A stretch of DNA of 64,000 nucleotides. Origin: Roseiarcus sp963833955. GTDB taxonomy: Bacteria > Pseudomonadota > Alphaproteobacteria > Rhizobiales > Beijerinckiaceae. Location of the stretch: NCBI GenBank assembly GCA_963833955.1, contig CAWHZY010000021.1, forward strand, positions 62,001 through 126,000, read 5' to 3'. The position numbers and the translations under genes were made by a program. Below the pieces are notes generated by a model, which worked only from the letters and a program-made list of their open reading frames with translations, made no database searches and had not been told where the DNA came from. Below, one piece after another: positions 44,079 through 52,850 of this stretch; the stretch's first letter is position 1; the number at the start of each line of letters is the position of its first letter.

Positions 44079-45239
44079 ATGCCGGACTCTCGCGCAACCG
44101 GGTTGAGGCTCGCCCTTTTCGGGGGAGCCGCCTTGCTTTCCTTTCCGGCGACAATCGGCGGTCAGGCGTTCGGGCAAGCGGACGCCGCGCCCATCGCTCC
44201 TGGCCCTATCCTGATCACGCTGACCGATGCCGGATGCGACCCCGCGAAGGTCGACGTCACCGCCGGCAAGACCACGTTCAACATCAAGAATGAAAGCAAG
44301 CGCGCGGTCGAATGGGAGATCCTCAAGGACGTCATGGTCGTCGACGAGCGCGAGAACATCCTGCCGGGCTTCGCTCAGACCCTGACCACGACCCTCGACG
44401 CCGGCGATTACGCGATGACTTGCGGGCTCAGAAGCAACCCACAGGGAATTCTAACGGTCGCGGCGACCAACGCCGCGCCGGCGAAGCCCTCGCCGATGGA
44501 CCTGGTCGGTCCGATCGCGGAATACAAAGTCTACGTCAAGGGCGAGGTCGACACGCTCGTCAACGAGACGCGGAAGCTGACGGACGCCGTCAAGGCCGGC
44601 AAGCTGGCGGAGGCCCAGAAGGTCTACGCGCCAGCCCATCAGCACTATGAGCGGATCGAGCCGATCGCGGAACTGTTCAACGATCTCGACGGCTCGATGG
44701 ATTCGCGCGAAGACGACTTCGAGAAGAAGGCCGAAGACCCCAAATTCCTCGGCTTCCATCGACTCGAGAAAGGGCTGTTCATCGAGAAGTCGACCGCCGG
44801 GCTCGAGCCGATCGCGGACAAGCTGATGGCCGACGCGCTCGACCTGCAGAAGCGCATCGACGGGCTCACCGTCGCCCCGAAGGACATTGTCGGCGGAGCG
44901 GCAGACTTGATCGAAGAGGTCGCGTCCAAGAAGATCACCGGCGAAGAGGATCGCTACAGCCGCACCGATCTCTGGGATTTCCAGGCGAACGTGGACGGCG
45001 CGCAGAAGATCGTCACGCTCCTCAATCCGCTGATCGTGAAGCAGGATCCTAAGCTCAGCGCGCGTCTGCATGACAATTTTGCCAGGGTCGACGTCTTGCT
45101 GGCCAAATACAGGACGGAGGACGGAGGGTTTGAGAGCTATGAGAAGCTCTCGGACCACGACCGCACAGCGTTCAAGGGGCCTGTCACGGCGCTCGCCGAG
45201 GATCTGTCCGCGCTCAAGGGCACACTAGGCGTCGAGTGA
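44079..45239 (+). CDS. efeO: Periplasmic iron-uptake protein EfeO (cupredoxin-M75)
   Basis: A 386-residue exported protein: signal peptide (about 1-36), a cupredoxin-like domain (PILITLTDAGCDPAKVDVTAGK to MTCGLRSNPQG) and a C-terminal M75 imelysin-like domain starting near residue 145 with the metal motif FHRLEKGLF (HxxE). EfeO binds iron and hands it to EfeU. The full-length, two-domain form is present. Its stop codon overlaps the GTG of efeB. Confidence 0.94.
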   Translation: MPDSRATGLRLALFGGAALLSFPATIGGQAFGQADAAPIAPGPILITLTDAGCDPAKVDVTAGKTTFNIKNESKRAVEWEILKDVMVVDERENILPGFAQTLTTTLDAGDYAMTCGLRSNPQGILTVAATNAAPAKPSPMDLVGPIAEYKVYVKGEVDTLVNETRKLTDAVKAGKLAEAQKVYAPAHQHYERIEPIAELFNDLDGSMDSREDDFEKKAEDPKFLGFHRLEKGLFIEKSTAGLEPIADKLMADALDLQKRIDGLTVAPKDIVGGAADLIEEVASKKITGEEDRYSRTDLWDFQANVDGAQKIVTLLNPLIVKQDPKLSARLHDNFARVDVLLAKYRTEDGGFESYEKLSDHDRTAFKGPVTALAEDLSALKGTLGVE

Positions 45240-46573
45240 CGGGAGCGAACGGCATGACGTCGCGCCAGGATCGGAGGGGTTGTCCGTTCGCGTCGGCTTC
45301 ATCGGAAGCCGGCGCGTCTCAAAGCGGGCTGCGACCCGGAAGGCGGGATCTCCTGATGGGCTTGGGCGTCGGCGCCATCGGCTTGGGGCTCGCGTCTCAG
45401 TCCCGCGCGGCGCCGGCCGGAACGCTGGCTCCCGGCGATGACGGCACGCAGGATTCTCAGCCCTTCCATGGCCTTCACCAGTCGGGCGTGATCACGCCGC
45501 AGCCGGCGGCTGCGCTGATCGCGAGCTTCGACGTTCTCGCCGACGATCGCGCCGGGCTCGAGCGGCTGTTTCGAGCCCTGACCGAACGCATCGCCTTTCT
45601 CATGCAAGGCGGCGAGGCGCCGACCCTAGACCCGAGATATCCAGCGCCCGACAACGGCCTGCTTGGGCCAAGTGTCTTCCCTGACAATCTGACGGTGACC
45701 GTCGCGCTCGGCGCGTCGCTGTTCGACGAGCGCTACGGGCTGCAGAGATTGAAGCCGACGCGCCTGATCGCTATGGAGCAGTTTCCCAACGACGCGCTCG
45801 ACGCGCATCTCTGCCACGGCGACGTCGTCCTGCAATTCTGCTCGAACACTGCCGAAACGAACATCCACGCTTTGCGCGACGTCCTCAGGCATACGCCCGA
45901 TCTTCTCGCGCTGCGCTGGAAGATCGACGGCTTCCTGCCTCCGCACACGATCAAGAAGCTCGGCAAGGAGACGGTCCGCAACCTGCTTGGATTCAAGGAC
46001 GGCACCGCCAATCTCGACGCCAGCGACGAGAGGCTGATGAATGAGATCGTCTGGGTCGAGCCGAATGCGGACGAGCCCAGTTGGACGGCCGGCGGAACCT
46101 ATCAGGTCGTGCGCGTCATTCGCATTTTCGTGGAGCGCTGGGATCGCGACGCACTGATCGACCAGGAACAGATCATCGGCCGGAAAAAGGCGAGCGGCGC
46201 GCCGCTCACCTACGCGAACGAGCACGACGCGCCCGACTATGCGGCCGATCCCAAGGGCGAGCGCATCCCGCTCACTGCCCACATCCGCCTGGCCAATCCG
46301 CGCACGCCTGGCACGGAGCCCAACCGAATCTTACGTCGTGGCTACAATTACTCGCGCGGCGTTACGACCGCCGGCCAACTCGACATGGGACTGTTGTTCA
46401 TCTGCTTCCAGGCCGATCTCGCCGCAGGCTTTCTCACCGTGCAAGCGCGCCTCAACGGCGAGCAGCTCGAGGAATATATCAAGCCGGTGGGCGGGGGGTA
46501 TTTCTTCGTCCTGCCGGGCGTCCGGTCCAAGGACGGTTTCTTCGCCGAAGGTCTCTTGCGCGCGGCGGCGTAA
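45236..46573 (+). CDS. efeB: Dye-decolourising-type haem peroxidase EfeB
   Basis: A 445-residue DyP peroxidase exported by the Tat route: RPGRRDLLMGLGVGAIGLGL holds the twin arginine and hydrophobic stretch. The DyP signature GFKDGTAN and the haem-side TAHIRLANPRTP and RRGYNYSRG segments are intact. EfeB oxidises Fe(II) or releases iron from haem for EfeUO. Start is GTG overlapping the efeO stop by 4 bp. It converges on the YcgN-type gene with a 12-bp gap. Confidence 0.95.
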   Translation: MTGANGMTSRQDRRGCPFASASSEAGASQSGLRPGRRDLLMGLGVGAIGLGLASQSRAAPAGTLAPGDDGTQDSQPFHGLHQSGVITPQPAAALIASFDVLADDRAGLERLFRALTERIAFLMQGGEAPTLDPRYPAPDNGLLGPSVFPDNLTVTVALGASLFDERYGLQRLKPTRLIAMEQFPNDALDAHLCHGDVVLQFCSNTAETNIHALRDVLRHTPDLLALRWKIDGFLPPHTIKKLGKETVRNLLGFKDGTANLDASDERLMNEIVWVEPNADEPSWTAGGTYQVVRVIRIFVERWDRDALIDQEQIIGRKKASGAPLTYANEHDAPDYAADPKGERIPLTAHIRLANPRTPGTEPNRILRRGYNYSRGVTTAGQLDMGLLFICFQADLAAGFLTVQARLNGEQLEEYIKPVGGGYFFVLPGVRSKDGFFAEGLLRAAA

Positions 46574-46585
46574 GTCCGCGCCGCC

Positions 46586-47068
46586 TCAGCGCCGTGCGCG
46601 TGGCTTGCGGTTCGGCCATTTGACGATCCGGTCCGGCCAATGTTCGGGCGGAATGTCGCTCTCGCTGGCCTTGACCCGCCCGCGCACCGAGACGCCGGCC
46701 TCGTGCACGCTGTCGGGCGAACCCGAAACCAGCGGGTGCCAATCGTACAAATCCTGTCCTTTGGCCACCAGCCGATAGGCGCAGGTGACCGGGAGCCAGC
46801 TCAAATTGCGGACCACGTCCGCCGTCAGCCGCACGCAATCGGGAACCCGCCGGTGACGGCGCGGATAGTCGATGCATTTGCACGTCTTGCCGTCGAGGAG
46901 CTTGCAGCCGATATCGGTGAAATGAATTTCGCCCGTGTCCTCGTCCTCGAGCTTGACCAGGCAGCACCGCCCGCAGCCGTCGCATAGGCTTTCCCATTCG
47001 GCGACGCTCATGTCATCGAGGGTCTTCGTCCGCCAGAACGGTTCTGCTTGCTCGTCTTTCGCCGTCAA
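46586..47068 (-). CDS. YcgN-type Fe/Cys-cluster protein (UPF0260)
   Basis: A 160-residue protein with the YcgN cysteine set: LCDGCGRCCLVKLEDED, GCKLLDGKTCKCIDYPRR and VTCAYRL. The cysteine pattern resembles the CxxCxxCC zinc/iron-chelating family. Function is unknown. The ATG at 47068 starts the conserved FWRTKTLDDMS region. Confidence 0.92.
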   Translation of the reverse strand: MTAKDEQAEPFWRTKTLDDMSVAEWESLCDGCGRCCLVKLEDEDTGEIHFTDIGCKLLDGKTCKCIDYPRRHRRVPDCVRLTADVVRNLSWLPVTCAYRLVAKGQDLYDWHPLVSGSPDSVHEAGVSVRGRVKASESDIPPEHWPDRIVKWPNRKPRARR

Positions 47069-47200
47069 ACCCTTCGTCCGGTTAAGCGCCGCACCGCCGG
47101 CCGGCTTGGGTGGGCTTCGTTCAACACTAAGTTAGGTTCGATCCATTAGCCACTCTCGGACGTTGTCGCCAATGGACTTTCGGTGAGGGGAGCGGGAGAG

Positions 47201-48181
47201 ATGCGGTTCAATCTCGGGAGAACGGAAATCGCAACGCAAGATGTGAAAACCGCGACCACCCTCGTCGTCTCCCACCCTGCCTGCCTCGAGCACGACATGG
47301 GCGAGGGGCATCCCGAGCGGCCGGACCGCGTGCGCGCGATCGAACGCGCGCTCGAGAGCGAGGCGTTTCAGATGCTGGCGCGCGACGCCGCGCCACGCGC
47401 CGATCTCGCCGCGATCGCCCGCGTCCATCCGCAGGATTACATCGAGGCGATCCGGGCGGCTGCGCCGAAGCACGGGTTGACCGCCATCGACCAGGACACC
47501 TCCATGTCGCCCGGCACGTTCGAGGCGGCGCTGCGCGCCGCGGGCGGCGCCGTCTTCGCCGTCGACGAAGTGATGGGCGGCAAGGTCCGCAACGCCTTCG
47601 TCTCGATCCGCCCGCCCGGCCATCACGCCGAGGTCGCGACCCCGATGGGCTTCTGCTTCCTTAATAACGCCGCCATCGCCGCGCGCCATGCCCAGGCCGC
47701 GCACGGGGCCGAGCGCGTCGCGATCATGGATTTCGATGTCCATCACGGCAACGGCACCCAGCACATCTTCTGGGACGATCCAAGCGTCATGTACGCCTCG
47801 ACCCATCAGATGCCGCACTATCCCGGCACCGGCGCGGTGGCCGAGCGCGGCGAGCACGGGCAGATCGTCAATGCGCCGCTCAGGGCGGGCGACGGCGGCG
47901 ACGCGTTCCGGGCGGCGATGGAGAGCGCGATCCTGCCGCGCCTCGAGGCGTTTGCGCCCGATCTCATGATCATCTCGGCGGGCTTCGACGCCCACCGGCG
48001 CGATCCGCTCGGCAACCTCAATCTGGTCGAGGCCGACTTCGCCTGGGCGACGCGCAAGCTCATGGAGGTCGCGCGCAACCACGCCCACGAGCGCGTCGTG
48101 TCGGTGCTGGAAGGCGGCTACGACCTCGAGGGGCTGTCGCGCTCGGTCGCCGCGCATGTGACGGCGCTGCTGGAAGGTTGA
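47201..48181 (+). CDS. Histone deacetylase-family amidohydrolase
   Basis: A 326-residue class II HDAC-like enzyme. The zinc and charge-relay motifs are clear: HPERPDRV, RPPGHHAEVATPMGFCFLNNAAIAA in part, and DFDVHHGNGTQHIFW, with the ligand Asp in SAGFDAHRRDPLG. Bacterial members act on acetylpolyamines or acetylated lysines (AcuC-type). The ATG at 47201 has GGGAGAG immediately upstream; a GTG at 47183 is an in-frame alternative. Followed by a strong hairpin. Confidence 0.93.
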   Translation: MRFNLGRTEIATQDVKTATTLVVSHPACLEHDMGEGHPERPDRVRAIERALESEAFQMLARDAAPRADLAAIARVHPQDYIEAIRAAAPKHGLTAIDQDTSMSPGTFEAALRAAGGAVFAVDEVMGGKVRNAFVSIRPPGHHAEVATPMGFCFLNNAAIAARHAQAAHGAERVAIMDFDVHHGNGTQHIFWDDPSVMYASTHQMPHYPGTGAVAERGEHGQIVNAPLRAGDGGDAFRAAMESAILPRLEAFAPDLMIISAGFDAHRRDPLGNLNLVEADFAWATRKLMEVARNHAHERVVSVLEGGYDLEGLSRSVAAHVTALLEG

Positions 48182-48190
48182 TGGGACACA

Positions 48191-48222
48191 CCTCTCATCC
48201 CCAAGCAAGCTGGGATGAGAGG
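48191..48222. terminator. Bidirectional hairpin terminator between convergent genes
   Basis: CCTCTCATCCC and GGGATGAGAGG form a perfect 11-bp stem with a 10-nt loop, 10 bp after the deacetylase stop and 41 bp before the end of the minus-strand PEP-CTERM gene. No T-run, as often in high-GC genomes. Confidence 0.6.
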
Positions 48223-48263
48223 CGCGCCTATCGCTGAAGCTCCGTGTCCCCGCCGGTTTGGCG

Positions 48264-48851
48264 TCAGGCGAGGCGGAACGATCGGCGTCGCGTTGCGAGA
48301 AGGGCCGTCCCGAAGAATCCCAGGCCCATCATCGCCCAGGTCGAAAGTTCCGGGACCGCAGTCGGCGCGTTTGCATCGATGTCGGTGTTGGGAGTTGTCT
48401 CGAAGCCATAGCTTTCAAGATCGCCTCCGGCGAATCGCGCAAATCCGTAGAAGGTGTCGTCCCCGACGGTGTAGCGAAGGCCGAGGAAGCTATCGATTGA
48501 GGAATTGGGGATATCGGTCGCGGTCGGGAACGACGCATAGGAGCCAAATTGATCCGGCCCGAAGAGCACGTCATGGCCGCCGCGCATGTCCGTGAAGTAG
48601 GTGGTCGGCTCGACGGGAATGCCGAGGAACCCGCCAAAGCTCGTTACCTCGGCGGTGCCCGTCGTCGAAACGAACGTATCGGCGAAGAACCCGCTCGAGG
48701 GGTAACTCAGAGAAAATTGATCCGCGGCATCCGGACCGAATGTAAACGGTGTTCCGGACGATAGATCCACCGGTCCGCCAAGAACAACAGCGGCGGAGGC
48801 CGGAGCTGAAATCAAAAAGCTGACGGCGAGAATACGAAGTGATTTCTGCAT
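48264..48851 (-). CDS. PEP-CTERM (PEPxxWA-type) sorted exported protein
   Basis: A 195-residue protein with a signal peptide (MQKSLRILAVSFLISAPASA), a Ser/Thr/Gly-rich mature part and a C-terminal sorting signal: VPELSTWAMMGLGFFGTALLATRRR, i.e. the PE-STWAM motif, a transmembrane stretch and a basic tail. Such signals are processed by exosortases in exopolysaccharide-producing Gram-negatives; no exosortase gene is in the window. The longer open frame to 49148 is not supported. A truncated paralogue lies at 52127-52402. Confidence 0.85.
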   Translation of the reverse strand: MQKSLRILAVSFLISAPASAAVVLGGPVDLSSGTPFTFGPDAADQFSLSYPSSGFFADTFVSTTGTAEVTSFGGFLGIPVEPTTYFTDMRGGHDVLFGPDQFGSYASFPTATDIPNSSIDSFLGLRYTVGDDTFYGFARFAGGDLESYGFETTPNTDIDANAPTAVPELSTWAMMGLGFFGTALLATRRRSFRLA

Positions 48852-49134
48852 GGGAGGGCGCTTTCCTGCGTGAGGATACATGCAGTACGAATGGATTCGC
48901 CGCGGGATGCACGGAGAGAAACACATATTCGTGATCGCGCGCCCGCAAACACTGTCAATCAGCGGCCCCATTCCCATTCGCAGGGAGCGGAAGCCCGCGG
49001 TCCCGTCCGCGCAAAACTCCGCCGCTGGCTTAAGCCGCCTGAAGCCGTCCGCCGGCGGTGCGATCCGGAGCCCTGGCGCATCCGACCGCCGCGCCTCACG
49101 GCCTCGCCAATGGCCATGCTCTTCCCTTGTGCTA
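48852..49134. other. Spacer between PEP-CTERM gene and IS element
   Basis: Likely promoter region of the PEP-CTERM gene. No gene or repeat recognised; it ends at the TA dinucleotide (49133-49134) that flanks the insertion sequence. Confidence 0.45.
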
Positions 49135-49149
49135 GTCGGCCGATTCATC

Positions 49150-50299
49150 TCAAAGGACAGGATCTAAGCTCTTGAGCTTGATCCGAGCGGTCTCGGTTGT
49201 GAAGCGCCAGTCAGCCTTGGCGTGATGCTGGTTGCGGTGATTGGCCCAGGCGGCGACTTCGCGTTTGAGGGCGGCTTTGTCGGGGATGCGACGATCCAGA
49301 CATTGAGTGGAGAGGACCGCGAGTTCCGACTCCGCCAGGTCTAGCCACGACCCATGCTTGGGAGTGTACACCCACTCAAATCGCTGGACGAGGCGTCGAG
49401 CCTCTGGCGCTGGGAAGGCCTTGTAGAGCGAGGACTTGTCGTGGATGTTCAAATTGTCCTGCACGAGCGTGATCTGCTCGGCGTCGGCGAAGCGACTGTC
49501 CGAGATCTCTTTTAAAACCTGGGCGTAATCGATGGCCGTGTGCCGGTCCGTCACCTTGACGTGTCGCCATCCTTCAAGAGGGGCGAACATCATGAAGAGG
49601 TTGGCGACGCCGTTGCGTTCATACTCGTAGTCACAACGGGCGGGGCTCCCCGGCTTCATGGGGATCGGGGCGCGCGTCTCGGAAATCAGCTGCTTCGACG
49701 TCTCGTCGAGACAGACCAGCGGGCGCTTGGGATCGTGCGGCCGCCGGTAGGCCTCCAGCACCTCCTCCATTCCCGCGACGAAGGCGGCGTTGGCCTGCGG
49801 CGGAATCACCCAACACTTCCTCGTATGGGGCTTGAGGATGTTTTTTTAAAACACGGCCAATCGTGCTGTCGCTGGCGCGATCGACGATCTGCAGCTCCAC
49901 GACCTTCTCCTCCAACAACCGCAGGCTCCAGCGCGCGAAACCCTCGGGAGGATCGGAGCACGCCAAGGCGATCAGCTTCGCCTCCTTCTCCCCGTCGAAG
50001 ATCCGCGGCACAGGCGGCGTCTCTCGCGCCTTGCGGCTTAGCACCGCGTCCAGACCTTCCTCGACCAATTGCCTGCGAGTTCGGTAAACCATCGAGGCGG
50101 TCGTATCCAACGCCTTGACGATCTCGCTGTCGCTCCAACCTTCCCCCGCTTCCGAAATGTCCGCCTTCAGCAAGATCTGGACCTTCGTCAGCCGCGTCGC
50201 CGGGATCTCGCCTTTCCTTCTCAGGCCCTCAAGGCGCTCGCGCTCCTCAGCGCTCAGACGAACCACGTATCGCTTTACTGCAACCTCTCGCGACCCCAT
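49150..50299 (-). CDS. IS630-family transposase, two reading frames joined by -1 frameshift
   Basis: The first frame (start ATG at 50299, with 50311 as alternative) encodes the helix-turn-helix region: LSAEERERLEGLRRKGEIPA, KALDTTASMVYRTRRQLVEEG and STIGRVLKK. The second frame carries the DDE nuclease: KPLVCLDET-type segment (RPLVCLDETSKQ), LVQDNLNIH and WLDLAESELAVLS, i.e. the D-D-E triad. They overlap at a run of seven A; a -1 slip there gives RVLKKNILKPH, exactly the family sequence. The catalytic residues are intact, so the element may still be active. Confidence 0.85.
49841..49847 (-). promoter_or_regulatory. Programmed -1 frameshift site (A7)
   Basis: On the coding (minus) strand the sequence TTA AAA AAA C holds the heptamer A AAA AAA in the correct phase for a -1 slip between the two transposase frames. 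Family members are known to use A-rich slippery sites in this place. Confidence 0.65.
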
Positions 50300-50480
50300 C
50301 CTCGCCTCCATCCATAAAGGTGACCAGCGCGAGTGAATCAATAAAAGGTTGCAACTTAGTTGAAGCGCGCGACTAGTTCGAATTCGCCCGGTCGACAGGC
50401 TCCGTTGGTCCGGCATTGCGCTGTCTCGCAATTTGAGCCATCCCGCGCCCATCTCACTCCACACTTACAAGGGGGAATCC

Positions 50481-51605
50481 ATGAGCCGCCTTCGCCAGGC
50501 GATTGAAGGGGACGTGGAACGCAAGCTCTATGACGGCGCTGTCACGATCGTCAGCGTCGGCGGCAAGGTCGTGTTCGAGCAGGCGACCGGTTTCGCCGAC
50601 CGCAGCGCGGCTAAGCCAATGCGGCTGGACAGCGTGTTCCCCGTCTTCTCCATCTCGAAATCGCTCAACGCCGTGCTGGTCTTGCAGCGCGTGGAACGGG
50701 GCGAAGCGCGCCTGAACACGCCCGTATCCGAGATCATCCCGGAGTTTGGCGCGAGAGGAAAGCAGCGGATCACGCTCGGCCAGTTGCTGTCTCATAGCGG
50801 CGGCCTGCCCGCCAGTTTTCCCGCTGTGCCCGTTGATAAGATCGGCGACCTCGACGCCGTCGTGACCGCTGTCAGCGACGTCACATTAGAAGCGGTTCCC
50901 GGCGAGGAGGTGAGCTACTCGCCCATCATGGCGCACGCCGTGCTGGGGCAATGCGTGCGCCGGCTTGACGGCGGCAAACGGCGGCTGCCCGACATCGCGC
51001 GCGAGGAACTCTTGGAGCCCTTGGGCATGGCGGACACGGCGCTGGGCGCAACGCCGGCGCTCGCCGCGCGAGCCGTCATGCCGCGCGTGTCGGACGAGAG
51101 CCCCGGCATGTTCGACGCGTCGGCTTTGGTCGGCCTCGGCCAGATGATCCTGAACCCGGATTTGAGCGCCGAAATCCCAGCCGGCGGTTTCGTCTCCACC
51201 GCCGCTGACGTGTCCCGCTTCGCCGAAGCCATGCGGCAAGGCGGCGCGTTGAATGGCAAGCGGGTGTTGTCGGCCCCAATGGTTGCGCTGGCGACCAGCA
51301 ACCACACCGGAACGCGTCCGAATGACCTGTGGACCTACGCGCGCGAGCTCAAAGGCTGGCCGCTATTCCCGGCAAATCTGGGCCTCGGGTTCTTCCTCCG
51401 CGGCGAGGGCCTGCATCCGACCTATTCCGGCCACCTTTCCACCCCTGGCGCGTTCGGCGCGATGGGCGCAGGCACAACGAATTTTTGGGTCGATCCCGTG
51501 CGCAACATGACGATGGTCTGCCTGACCACCGGCTTCCTCGAGGAAGCCAACAGCGCCCTTCGCTTCCAACGCCTGTCCGACGTGGCGATCGCCGAATTCG
51601 CGTGA
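50481..51605 (+). CDS. Serine hydrolase, class C beta-lactamase/EstB-like
   Basis: A 374-residue member of the beta-lactamase-related hydrolases. The catalytic SxxK is FSISKSLN (about residues 56-59), followed by LLSHSGGLPASFP and YSPIMAHAVLGQCV, where Tyr is the general base. No signal peptide, so a cytoplasmic esterase or lactamase-like function is likely rather than antibiotic resistance. The ATG at 50481 is preceded by AGGGGGA. It sits directly beside the IS element and overlaps nothing. Confidence 0.9.
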   Translation: MSRLRQAIEGDVERKLYDGAVTIVSVGGKVVFEQATGFADRSAAKPMRLDSVFPVFSISKSLNAVLVLQRVERGEARLNTPVSEIIPEFGARGKQRITLGQLLSHSGGLPASFPAVPVDKIGDLDAVVTAVSDVTLEAVPGEEVSYSPIMAHAVLGQCVRRLDGGKRRLPDIAREELLEPLGMADTALGATPALAARAVMPRVSDESPGMFDASALVGLGQMILNPDLSAEIPAGGFVSTAADVSRFAEAMRQGGALNGKRVLSAPMVALATSNHTGTRPNDLWTYARELKGWPLFPANLGLGFFLRGEGLHPTYSGHLSTPGAFGAMGAGTTNFWVDPVRNMTMVCLTTGFLEEANSALRFQRLSDVAIAEFA

Positions 51606-51607
51606 GC

Positions 51608-51988
51608 ATGGGCCGTTTGGTCGAGGCGCATGCGACGGCGCCGCGCCCGGCGCAGGCGGAAATTCCGATCTCGGATTTTGTCGACTTTCTGGGCATCGGG
51701 ACCCTGGCTTCCATCACCTATTACAATAACTCTTCTTACCCCTACATCTTTTCGATAATCCCCATGGGCGCGATATACGTTACCGAGCCGCAGGCCTATA
51801 CCCGCAGCGAAGCCGCGCCGCAGTTCGCTCCGGGCACGTTCACGGGGACAGTTGTTGACGGCGACGTTAGCGCGCCATCGACGCTGACCCTCACGGCGGT
51901 TCCTGAGCCTTCGACTTGGGTCATGCTGATTGCGGGCTTCGTTGGGCTCAGCGCCGCAAAGCTCGGCCTGTTGCGAGCGCGGGCGTAG
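51608..51988 (+). pseudogene. PEP-CTERM protein fragment lacking a signal peptide
   Basis: About 126 residues starting right after the hydrolase stop. The end (VPEPSTWVMLIAGFVGLSAAKLG, then LLRARA) is a classic PEP-CTERM sorting signal, but the N-terminus (MGRLVEAHATAPRPAQAEIP) has no signal peptide, so it could not reach an exosortase. It is best read as the 3' remnant of a longer gene whose 5' part has been replaced. Confidence 0.65.
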
Positions 51989-52126
51989 GAAAGCCCCGTT
52001 GCGACGGCTTGCCATGGTGGTGACCGCGTAAACGTTCACCGGCTTGCATCACCGGGTTCCGTCGCCCTCCAAAGCGGGGGGATCCAGGCGAACCTATCGC
52101 CCGGCGCCCCCGACAGGCCTTCGGGG

Positions 52127-52402
52127 TCAGGCGAGGCGGATCGGCCGGCGGTGTGCGGCGGCAAGAGCCGTCCCGACAAATCCCAGAATTATCATCGCCC
52201 AGGTTGAAAGTTCCGGGGTCGCAATCGCCGCGCTTGCGTCGATGGCGCTGTTGGGCGTCGTCTCGAACCCGTCGCGTTCAAGATCGCCCCCGGCGAATTG
52301 CGCAAATCCGTAGAAAGTCTCTGCCCCGATTGTGTGGCGAAGGCCGAGGAAACTGTCGGTCGCGGAGTCAAGAATATCCGTCCCGGCCGGAAAGAGGATC
52401 AA
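52127..52402 (-). pseudogene. Truncated PEP-CTERM paralogue
   Basis: About 91 residues homologous to the C-terminal 85 of the protein at 48264-48851: DSFLGLRHTIGAETFYGFAQFAGGDLE and PELSTWAMIILGFVGTALAAAHRR correspond position by position. The first two thirds, including the signal peptide, are missing. DNA similarity extends across the whole fragment, marking a partial duplication. Confidence 0.75.
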
Positions 52403-52610
52403 AACCCTACAAGGCGCTCAACAAGGTCATCACCCTTCTCCCTTTCGCCACCCGAACCGCCTTCACCGCAGGGCGGGCGACAGGAACTTGAGCGCGGAAG
52501 AAACGTCCCCTCCAAAACACAAAATACGATTCCTGCACACGCTCGAAAGCGGGAATCGAGTTGCGCGGGGATGACAGATGCCTCGATCAGTCCAACACAT
52601 CAAAGTGCTC
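52403..52610. other. Intergenic region with short repeated motif
   Basis: No gene. A 29-bp motif (52528-52556) recurs in opposite orientation at 54179-54207 with 26 of 29 matches, so the MFS gene is flanked by an inverted pair of it. Confidence 0.5.
52528..52556 (+). repeat. 29-bp dispersed repeat, copy 1
   Basis: Begins GATTCCTGCACACGCTCGAA and ends GCGGGAAT; partner copy at 54179-54207 on the other strand, 26 of 29 identical. Confidence 0.65.
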
Positions 52611-52725
52611 ATACCAAGACTCGATGATCGGAACCGATCATCGCCTTATGGCCGAAGCGCGAATGCGCGCCCGCGCCGTTGCGCGGGTTTGAGCGCGATG
52701 CGTCGCGCTCGAATAGAATTGGTAT
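52611..52725. repeat. 115-bp palindromic dispersed repeat, copy B
   Basis: Same ends (ATACC/GGTAT), same length and same two hairpins as copy A at 18730-18844. Differences are scattered single bases, some compensatory-looking in loops. It lies 126 bp ahead of the MFS gene, whose in-frame upstream extension is therefore not coding. Confidence 0.85.
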
Positions 52726-52850
52726 CAGGCAGAGAAAGATTGGCGCGCGTGAACTTGTGCGCGGATCCCCCCTCCATCAGAGCCCATCACAAACTCGTGG
52801 TCCGGGTAGCCTTGCCTCAGGCGGGCGCGACGGCCAAAAGAAAACCCTTC

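Larger units (their letters stand above)
49135..50373 (-). mobile_element. IS630-family insertion sequence
   Basis: Contains one two-part IS630-type transposase. Candidate ends are imperfect inverted repeats: GTCGGCCGATTCATCTC from 49135 and, on the other strand, GTCGCGCGCTTCAACTA from 50373, about 12 of 17 matching. Both are flanked by TA (49133-49134, 50374-50375), the obligate target duplicated by this family. Ends were found by eye and may be off by some bases. It lies between a PEP-CTERM gene and a serine hydrolase gene. Confidence 0.7.

Noticed and set aside
52578..52850. N-terminal extension of the MFS transporter
   Set aside because: It would translate the 115-bp repeat; the ATG at 52851 is directly before the transporter sequence.
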